Shown here one piece after another: positions 1 to 4,981 of a stretch of DNA of 8,801 nucleotides. This DNA comes from Anaeroplasmataceae bacterium. GTDB lineage: Bacteria; Bacillota_I; Bacilli_A; Acholeplasmatales; Anaeroplasmataceae. The notes beneath the pieces are model-generated. The model was not told where the DNA came from, searched no databases, and saw only the letters and a list, made by a program, of their open reading frames with translations. Location: assembly GCA_020024985.1 (NCBI GenBank), contig JAHHSW010000024.1, positions 1 through 8,801 on the forward strand, written 5' to 3'. The translations under genes were made by a program, and so were the position numbers. How positions within the stretch are numbered: the first letter of the stretch is position 1; each line of letters starts with the position of its first letter.

Positions 1-328
1 ATATAAGACTGCTCATGAGCAGGTTATGCGTTCATTAGCATACGCTTATAGAGATAGAAAGGCTCGTAAGAGAGATTTCAGAAGACTATGGATTCAACGT
101 ATTAATGCTGCATGCCAATTAAATGGTATTAAGTATTCTCGTTTCATCAATGGTCTAGCTAATGCTGATATCAATATCAACAGAAAGATGTTAGCTGAGA
201 TGGCTGTTAACGACGCTGAGGGATTTGCAAAGCTTGTTGAGCTTGCTAACCAAGGCTTAGCTAATCCAAAGGCTAAGGCTGTAGAGAATGTTGTCGTATT
301 AAAGACAGCTCCAAAGGCAAAGAACTAA
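1..328 (+). CDS. rplT: 50S ribosomal protein L20, C-terminal part (5' end outside window)
   Basis: L20 binds 23S rRNA early in assembly of the large ribosomal subunit. The reading frame is open from the window edge (first full codon at position 2, reading YKTAHEQV and then [12 protein letters not shown]), so the methionine at 26 is internal and about ten N-terminal residues are missing. The 108 visible residues contain the typical L20 core: the basic [20 protein letters not shown] segment, then [11 protein letters not shown] and the motif [12 protein letters not shown]. The C-terminal tail is rich in lysine and alanine. An intrinsic terminator follows within 20 bases, so this is probably the last gene of an infC-rpmI-rplT type operon; the upstream genes are not visible. 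Family assignment is near certain. Confidence 0.97.
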   Translation, partial: YKTAHEQVMRSLAYAYRDRKARKRDFRRLWIQRINAACQLNGIKYSRFINGLANADININRKMLAEMAVNDAEGFAKLVELANQGLANPKAKAVENVVVLKTAPKAKN

Positions 329-345
329 TTTGTTTAAAAAATCAT

Positions 346-380
346 GGCGAGTTTTTTAACTAAGACTCGCCTATTTTTTT
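346..380 (+). terminator. Intrinsic terminator of the rplT operon
   Basis: A perfect 7-bp stem (GGCGAGT at 346-352 with ACTCGCC at 365-371) encloses a 12-base loop and is followed by TA and seven T residues (374-380). An A-rich run before the stem could pair with the T tract and make it bidirectional. It starts 17 bases after the rplT stop codon. Confidence 0.92.
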
Positions 381-384
381 GGAG

Positions 385-489
385 TAGATTACCCTAGGAG
401 TAATCTAATGATGGGCTTTTATAGCCTATGTTGGCCAATATTTTAGTTTCTAATTATGACGCTTATACCCCAAAGCGTCCTAATTATGA
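385..489. repeat. Cluster of three inverted repeats with a 10-bp direct repeat, function unknown
   Basis: This non-coding stretch lies between the rplT terminator and the next promoter. It holds three short potential hairpins. The first is TAGATTAC (385-392) with GTAATCTA (400-407), 8 perfect pairs. The second is ATGGGCT (411-417) with AGCCTAT (423-429), 7 pairs including one G-T. The third is GACGCTT (458-464) with AAGCGTC (473-479), 7 perfect pairs. The third is flanked by two copies of CTAATTATGA (450-459 and 480-489). None is followed by a T run, so they are not terminators. They could be protein binding sites, part of a small RNA, or remnants of a short repeat element. No gene is supported here. 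Confidence 0.4.
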
Positions 490-524
490 TGATAAATTGC
501 ATTTTTATTTCTAATTTTGCATTA

Positions 525-553
525 TTGAAATTTATCAATCTTTATTGTATAAT
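525..553 (+). promoter_or_regulatory. Sigma-A promoter of the helicase leader
   Basis: A near-consensus -35 box TTGAAA (525-530) and a perfect -10 box TATAAT (548-553) are separated by exactly 17 bases. Transcription should start near 559-561, immediately before the first strand of the leader's closing helix. Confidence 0.88.
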
Positions 554-558
554 CAAGG

Positions 559-750
559 TAACTAGGAAGATGGCCGTGGAGCTCAAAAATATATTTAAGG
601 AAGCTGAGAGACATTATGTGAGGATGCTTGGTATATTTACTGAGAACCCTAATTAATACTAAAAAGAGGCTTCCACCGTGGAGGATTCGTTCTTCACGAC
701 CTTCCTAGATTCTTTTAAAGAAATCAGTGGATGGAAGTCCACTTTTTTTA
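559..750 (+). ncRNA. Structured 5' leader (candidate attenuator or riboswitch) of the DEAD-box helicase gene
   Basis: The predicted transcript folds into a compact unit. The closing helix P1 pairs CTAGGAAG (562-569), at the very 5' end, with CTTCCTAG (701-708), 8 perfect pairs. P2 pairs GGAAGCT (599-605) with GGCTTCC (668-674). A small hairpin lies at 627-644. A 9-bp hairpin at 677-698 (two G-T pairs) carries a TTCG tetraloop. A terminator follows at 726-749. The 3' strand of P2, extended to 677, can instead pair with 729-739 and so break both sides of the terminator stem; P2, antiterminator and terminator therefore look mutually exclusive. The segment CGTGGAG occurs twice (575-581 and 677-683), and either copy can pair with CTTCACG (692-698). 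I do not recognise a known riboswitch class. A 28-codon reading frame lies inside (570-656). Confidence 0.62.
726..749 (+). terminator. Leader terminator upstream of the helicase gene
   Basis: AGTGGA (726-731) pairs with TCCACT (738-743) around the 6-base loop TGGAAG, followed by an unbroken T run (743-749). Only 32 bases separate it from the helicase start codon and no promoter is visible between them. The helicase should therefore be expressed by read-through or regulated antitermination. Confidence 0.82.
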
Positions 751-781
751 ATGCAAAATATACATGGAGAAATAATAATTA

Positions 782-2434
782 ATGAATGAATTTGAAACTT
801 TAAATATAAGAAAAGAAACTATAGATTCTCTTAATAAGGAGAATATCCTTACCCCAACACCTATTCAAAGAGAAAGTATACCTCTTTTAATTGAGGGTAA
901 CGATGTAATCGGTCAGGCTCAAACTGGTACAGGTAAGACCTTTGCCTATGCAATACCACTTTTAGAGAGGCTTGATACTAGGAGCAATGATATTTTAGCC
1001 CTTGTTTTATGTCCAACTCGTGAGCTATCACTTCAGGTTAGCCGTGAAATTTCAAAGCTTACTCAGTTTGATAAAAGGGTAAGAACCTGTACAATCTATG
1101 GTGGTGAAAGCTATGAAATTCAATTTAGAGAGCTTAGACGTAAGCCTCAAATTGTAATTGGTACCCCAGGTCGTATTATTGATATGATGAATAAGGGTAA
1201 AATCACCTTCAAGAATGTAAAGAATTTAGTATTAGATGAGGCAGATGAGATGCTAAAGATGGGCTTCCAGGATGATCTTGAGAAGATTTTAGAGGAAATG
1301 CCTAAGGATAGACAAACCGCTCTATTTAGTGCAACCCTACCTCCATTTATTAAGAATATAACTAAAAATTACATGGTAGACCCTAAGATGGTTAAGATTG
1401 AGGCAAAGACCTTAACTGTTGAGGCTATTGATCAGCAGGTTTACTATTGTAAGAAGGATAGCAAGAAGGATTTATTAATCAGATTACTAGATTATAATCA
1501 ATTTAAGTGTGTTATGATTTTCTGTAACACTAAGGCGATGGTTGATGAGCTAGTATTATTCCTACAGGCTCATGGCTTTAAGGCTGATGGCTTACACGGT
1601 GATTTAAAGCAATCTAGCCGTGATAGAGTTATGAATTCCTTTAGATCCTTCCATTTAGATATTTTAATCGCAACTGATGTTGCTGCCCGTGGAATTGATG
1701 TTGATGGTATTGAATGTGTAATTAACTTTGATGTACCAAATGAAAATGAGCTATATGTTCATAGAATTGGTAGAACCGCAAGAGCTGGCTCTACAGGTAC
1801 AGCTATTACCCTTTCTACAATTAAGACAAAGGGAAGAATTATAGAACTTGAAAAATATACTAAGCAGCCAATCACTCGTCATGAGATTCCAACTGTTAAG
1901 GAAATTAATAATTCCTTACAAAAGAAGCTTTATTTATCTATAGTTGACGCTATGGAGGAGAATAAGGATAATAGAGAATATGATGCAATGCTTTCAAAGC
2001 TTGCTAGATTAAATTCTGATCCACTTCCTTTATTAACTGCCTTAGTTACTATGATTGATGGTAATAATCATAGAGAGTATCCAGCAATCCAGGATATTTC
2101 TATAAAGCCAGGTAAGGATAAGAAGGCTCTAAGAGAAAAGGGTAAGCCAGGCAAGTACCAAAGCAATGATTTTGTTCCATCAAAGAGAAAATATAGCGTA
2201 ATTGAGGTTAATATTGGCTCAATTGATAATATAAGACCTAACCAGCTTGTAGTATTTTTACATGATGAGCTTAAGCTTCACCGTGAGCATGTTGGTAAAA
2301 TTGTTATAAATAAGAAGTATAGCTACGTTGAAATAAATAAGGATGCTATGAAGTTTATTAAGAGGCTTAATGGCAAGAGATTTAATGGTAGACCAGTTAG
2401 CTATAAGCTAGTTGATTCACTACCAAATAAGTAG
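782..2434 (+). CDS. DEAD-box ATP-dependent RNA helicase (DeaD/CsdA type)
   Basis: This enzyme unwinds short RNA duplexes using ATP; relatives act in ribosome assembly, cold adaptation and mRNA decay. The 550-residue protein has two RecA-like domains followed by an RNA-binding domain. Visible motifs are the Q motif with FETL near residue 4 and TPIQ at 26-29; Walker A AQTGTGKT at 46-53; PTREL at 78-82; TPGR at 128-131; DEAD at 152-155; SAT at 183-185; ARGID at 302-306; and motif VI HRIGRTARAG at 327-336, with alanine where glycine is more common. A lysine-rich linker (about 442-470) leads to a DbpA-like RRM fold at about 470-545, typical of DeaD/CsdA and YxiN and absent from minimal CshB-type helicases. 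The ribosome binding site GGAG (766-769) is 12 bases from the ATG, rather far. The start fits the family N-terminus. Expression is probably set by the structured leader and terminator just upstream. Confidence 0.95.
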   Translation: MNEFETLNIRKETIDSLNKENILTPTPIQRESIPLLIEGNDVIGQAQTGTGKTFAYAIPLLERLDTRSNDILALVLCPTRELSLQVSREISKLTQFDKRVRTCTIYGGESYEIQFRELRRKPQIVIGTPGRIIDMMNKGKITFKNVKNLVLDEADEMLKMGFQDDLEKILEEMPKDRQTALFSATLPPFIKNITKNYMVDPKMVKIEAKTLTVEAIDQQVYYCKKDSKKDLLIRLLDYNQFKCVMIFCNTKAMVDELVLFLQAHGFKADGLHGDLKQSSRDRVMNSFRSFHLDILIATDVAARGIDVDGIECVINFDVPNENELYVHRIGRTARAGSTGTAITLSTIKTKGRIIELEKYTKQPITRHEIPTVKEINNSLQKKLYLSIVDAMEENKDNREYDAMLSKLARLNSDPLPLLTALVTMIDGNNHREYPAIQDISIKPGKDKKALREKGKPGKYQSNDFVPSKRKYSVIEVNIGSIDNIRPNQLVVFLHDELKLHREHVGKIVINKKYSYVEINKDAMKFIKRLNGKRFNGRPVSYKLVDSLPNK

Positions 2435-2445
2435 GAGATTAATTT

Positions 2446-2976
2446 ATGAGAATAGTTGCAGGTAAATTTAGACATAGAATAATTGAAATGACAAATTTAG
2501 AAAACACAAGAGAAACCCAGGATAAGGTTAGACAGGCTATCTATAATATGATAGGCCCATATTTTGATGGTGGAGTATGCCTAGATTTATTTGCAGGCTC
2601 TGGAGCTATGGGAATAGAGGCGATATCTCGTGGAATGGATAGCCTTTATTTAAATGATCTTAACAGTAAGGCCTTAGCGGTATGTAAGAAAAATTGTAGC
2701 TCCCTTAAAATGGATAATGTTCATTTTTATAATATGGATTATATAGATTATTTAACTAGCATTGATAAAATGTATGATTTAATAATTTTAGACCCACCCT
2801 ATAAAATGGATGATATAGAAGCTATTTTAAGCCTTAGCTATAATAGATTAAGCCCAAATGGCCTAATTGTTTTTGAAATGGCTAAGGAGAGTAAATATCC
2901 TACTGAATTTAAGGAGCTTAGCTTAATTAAGGATAAGGAATATGGTATTAAGAGGGTAGTAGTATACAGGAGGTAA
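2446..2976 (+). CDS. rsmD: 16S rRNA (guanine(966)-N(2))-methyltransferase RsmD
   Basis: RsmD transfers a methyl group from S-adenosylmethionine to N2 of G966 (E. coli numbering) in 16S rRNA during 30S assembly. The 176-residue length is normal for the family. Seen in the sequence: the N-terminal MRIVAGKFRH, a TRETQDKVRQAIYNMI segment matching the family's TRPT-D-VREA-FN region (with E in place of P), the SAM-binding motif LDLFAGSGAMGIEA at 46-59, and the catalytic NPPY-type motif as DPPY at 116-119. The Shine-Dalgarno sequence TAGGAG overlaps the helicase stop codon and lies 8 bases before the ATG, so the two genes are probably co-transcribed. In many Bacillota the next gene is coaD; here it is an unrelated gene. 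Confidence 0.93.
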   Translation: MRIVAGKFRHRIIEMTNLENTRETQDKVRQAIYNMIGPYFDGGVCLDLFAGSGAMGIEAISRGMDSLYLNDLNSKALAVCKKNCSSLKMDNVHFYNMDYIDYLTSIDKMYDLIILDPPYKMDDIEAILSLSYNRLSPNGLIVFEMAKESKYPTEFKELSLIKDKEYGIKRVVVYRR

Positions 2977-2978
2977 AT

Positions 2979-4136
2979 ATGGATAATGAGATTTATTTTG
3001 ATATTAAAAAAATAATGAAAAAATTCATAAAGCGTAATTGCTGGGAGCATTATACTGCCGCTGATATCTTTTATTTTCATAATATGAGAAGTAAAAGAGA
3101 TGCTTTTTTAACCTTTATTGATTCCTTTTATGGAGATTCCTTCGGTGTTCAGCTATTTAATAATAGGGATGGCTTTAATTATGTTCATGATATTTTTACA
3201 GCCTCTAACCCAGATCAAATGATGATTGCTGATTGTGATTCAATTTGTCCAGTTTTTGTTTCAGAATCTGAGCTAACCCTAGAGGAAATAGGCTATCTTA
3301 ATTCTAGAAATATCAAGATAGCATTAGAAAATAATTTGATAATTTATCGCTTTAAAAGAGGCTATGATAAGAGGCTTGCCACTCTAGCTGAGGAAAGGGA
3401 GGTCTTTAAATATATAGAATTTCTTGACTCACTATTAAGAAATGATAAAAAGATTATTGAAGAGGCCTTTAAGCTAGATTATGTAGCTTACTGTGATATT
3501 GATTTTAAGGATTATGAATATAATTTAATTCCAAGGCCAGTACCATTTTTAGAGAAGAGCTTTAAAAATGAAAAGCCGAATGAGGCAATTTATTTAGAGC
3601 TTAAGGATAAGCTTTTTGTAAATGATGAGGCAGTATTATTTACAGCCTATCTACCATTTTTTGTAGATACTCCTAATGGATGGGAAAGAATAAGACCACT
3701 TGGTGTTTATTTAGTTTATCCAGCTCTAGATAAGGTTTATTTTGGCTATATTATTGATGATCCAAGTGGCTATAGTGAGAAGCTTTGGACAATCATCTAT
3801 GATGCGTTTACCATAATAGGTAAGCCAGCTATGATAACCTGTAATGGCCGTGATGTATATGCTAGCCTAAAAAATACCTTTAAAAAGCTTAATATTGAGC
3901 TTAAAAGAGATAAGAATGAATATTTAAAGTATAGTGGTCTTCATTCACTTTTAGCTAGATTCTATCAGGAGGAGCTAATAGAGGCTACTATGAGCCCTAA
4001 GGATGCAAATGAGCTATTAAGAGCCTATATGGAAACAGTTAATTCAATGAATTATTCAGAGACAGAGCTTGATAGCTATGATGATAGCATGGAAAGCATT
4101 GAAAGTGATGACAATAACAGCACTTTAGTATCATAA
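2979..4136 (+). CDS. Uncharacterised protein, possibly of the DUF7309/DUF6930 type
   Basis: I do not recognise this 385-residue protein with certainty. It shows no signal peptide, membrane segment or obvious catalytic motif and is probably cytosolic. Residues about 220-325 have the look of a DUF6930-like domain: AYLPFFVD, then RPLGVYLVYP at 239-248, a GKPAMITCNGRDV stretch at 281-293, and a regular alternation of strands and helices. The N-terminal two thirds would correspond to its usual partner domain; this is a memory-based resemblance. The tail (about 358-383) is strongly acidic, serine-rich and probably disordered. The ribosome binding site AGGAGG is formed by the last two sense codons of rsmD, 5 bases before the ATG, and only two bases separate the genes, so translation is likely coupled. 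It is the last gene before the T-box promoter, and no terminator is seen directly after it. Confidence 0.8.
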   Translation: MDNEIYFDIKKIMKKFIKRNCWEHYTAADIFYFHNMRSKRDAFLTFIDSFYGDSFGVQLFNNRDGFNYVHDIFTASNPDQMMIADCDSICPVFVSESELTLEEIGYLNSRNIKIALENNLIIYRFKRGYDKRLATLAEEREVFKYIEFLDSLLRNDKKIIEEAFKLDYVAYCDIDFKDYEYNLIPRPVPFLEKSFKNEKPNEAIYLELKDKLFVNDEAVLFTAYLPFFVDTPNGWERIRPLGVYLVYPALDKVYFGYIIDDPSGYSEKLWTIIYDAFTIIGKPAMITCNGRDVYASLKNTFKKLNIELKRDKNEYLKYSGLHSLLARFYQEELIEATMSPKDANELLRAYMETVNSMNYSETELDSYDDSMESIESDDNNSTLVS

Positions 4137-4150
4137 TCTGGCTATAAGCC

Positions 4151-4179
4151 TTGAATGTTGCTAAAATTTTTGATAAAAT
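4151..4179 (+). promoter_or_regulatory. Sigma-A promoter with extended -10, driving the T-box operon
   Basis: The -35 box TTGAAT (4151-4156) and -10 box TAAAAT (4174-4179) are 17 bases apart. TG sits at 4171-4172, one base before the -10 hexamer, which makes an extended -10. Transcription would start near 4186, about 15-20 bases before the T-box stem I. Confidence 0.8.
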
Positions 4180-4199
4180 GTATTTGTAGTATTTTTTAA

Positions 4200-4415
4200 A
4201 ATGATGAAGAAGAGAGTACAGCTATAAAACCTATTTAGCGAGGATGGAATGGTGGAAGCATCTATAGAGCTATAGCTAGAATGACACTTTGGAGTGCTTT
4301 GAAATAGACGTACCAGGCGTTAACGGCTAATGAGGGTCTTTATGACTGAAGTAAGGTGGCACCACGATAATTTTACGTCCTTATATATTTGATAATATAT
4401 AAGGCGTTTTTTTTT
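4200..4415 (+). promoter_or_regulatory. T-box riboswitch, probably responding to uncharged tRNA-Asp
   Basis: The T-box core AAGGTGGCACCACG lies at 4353-4366. The antiterminator is fully visible: AAGG (4353-4356) pairs with CCTT (4379-4382), ACG (4364-4366) pairs with CGT (4376-4378), and the 7-base bulge TGGCACC (4357-4363) lies between them. Stem I has the AGTA motif (4215-4218), a 7-bp helix AGCTATA (4220-4226) with TATAGCT (4271-4277), an apical GATG/CATC hairpin, and a specifier loop reading GAATGACAC (4279-4287). GAC (Asp) at 4283-4285 is followed by A, as is usual for specifiers. CAC (His) overlaps at 4285-4287. The bulge base C in TGGC should pair with discriminator G, as in tRNA-Asp, and not with C73 of tRNA-His. 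It controls the acetyltransferase-hisS-aspS operon at the level of transcription termination. Confidence 0.93.
4376..4415 (+). terminator. T-box terminator
   Basis: CCTTATATAT (4379-4388) pairs perfectly with ATATATAAGG (4395-4404) around a 6-base loop, extended by CG/CG with one bulged T, and followed by nine T residues (4407-4415). Its 5' strand contains the CCTT used by the antiterminator, so the two structures exclude each other. Confidence 0.93.
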
Positions 4416-4429
4416 ATTAAGGAGACAGG

Positions 4430-4981
4430 ATGAAAACAGCATTACCAGATATTAAGCTTGGTAAGATATTATTACATGAAATAGAGCCTAGTGATTATCT
4501 AGAGCTTTATGAGCTTGGAAGTGACCCAGAGGTCTGTAAATATCTTAATTGGGGGCCCTATAGGATGCCTAAGGAGGCACTATGGGTTATAAGTGAAATA
4601 TTTTATAAAAGACCTTTAGAGGGACTACCTATAGGATATGGAATTTACCTTAAGGGAAGGCTAATTGGAATGATAGATTTCCATAGCTACCGAGAGGGTG
4701 AAAATGCCTGTGAGATAGGATATGTTTTAAATAGATCCTATTGGGGGCTTGGCATTATGCAAAAATGCCTTAAGGCCTGTATAAGGCTAGGATTTGAATA
4801 TTTGGATTTAGATAAGCTCATTTGTGGGCATACCTTGTCGAATATAAGAAGTAAAAATACTATGCTTGCTTGTGGCTTTAAATATGAGAATATGTCCTTA
4901 GCCATGGGTAGGGATGGTGAAGAAATAGGATATTATTATTCTATTTATAAGCAAGATTATGAAGGAGGAAATTTAGCTTGA
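4430..4981 (+). CDS. GNAT family N-acetyltransferase, RimJ/RimL-like
   Basis: The protein probably transfers an acetyl group from acetyl-CoA to an amino group; the substrate is not evident. Its 183 residues match the RimJ/RimL (Acetyltransf_3) layout: an N-terminal strand with LHEIEPSDYLELYEL (15-29), SDPEVCKYLNWG (31-42), the central EIGYVLNRSYWGLGIM (95-110) containing the acetyl-CoA-binding R-x-x-W-G-x-G variant of motif A, and SNIRSKNTMLACGF (137-150) with the family's N-x-x-S and C-G-F pattern. It is the first gene after the T-box and has a strong AAGGAG site 5 bases before the ATG. Its stop overlaps the hisS start by 4 bases, so it is co-regulated with HisRS and AspRS. RimL and MccE-type acetyltransferases are known to inactivate the aspartyl-adenylate mimic from microcin C. 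A related role here is only inference; modification of a ribosomal protein or a small amine is equally possible. Confidence 0.85.
   Translation: MKTALPDIKLGKILLHEIEPSDYLELYELGSDPEVCKYLNWGPYRMPKEALWVISEIFYKRPLEGLPIGYGIYLKGRLIGMIDFHSYREGENACEIGYVLNRSYWGLGIMQKCLKACIRLGFEYLDLDKLICGHTLSNIRSKNTMLACGFKYENMSLAMGRDGEEIGYYYSIYKQDYEGGNLA

Noticed and set aside
431..459. Second promoter TTGGCC with TTATGA at 17-base spacing
   Set aside because: The -10 hexamer is poor and the match is at chance level in AT-rich DNA, in contrast to the consensus promoter at 525-553.
385..480. tRNA or other known small RNA gene in the rplT-helicase spacer
   Set aside because: No T-arm GTTC-A pattern, acceptor stem or CCA end could be found, and the hairpins do not form a cloverleaf.
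456..656. Open frame of 66 codons on the + strand beginning MTLIPQSV
   Set aside because: Its start and first third lie upstream of the promoter at 525-553 and run through a hairpin and the promoter itself, there is no ribosome binding site, and the sequence resembles no family I know. Only its last 28 codons could be translated from the leader transcript.
2838..3080. Open frame of 80 codons on the - strand
   Set aside because: It is antisense to the end of rsmD and the start of the next gene, both well supported on the + strand, and has no independent signals.
4140..4150. Hairpin GGCT/AGCC just after the uncharacterised gene, as a terminator
   Set aside because: It has only four pairs with a 3-base loop and no T run after it; it overlaps the region just before the -35 box of the T-box promoter.
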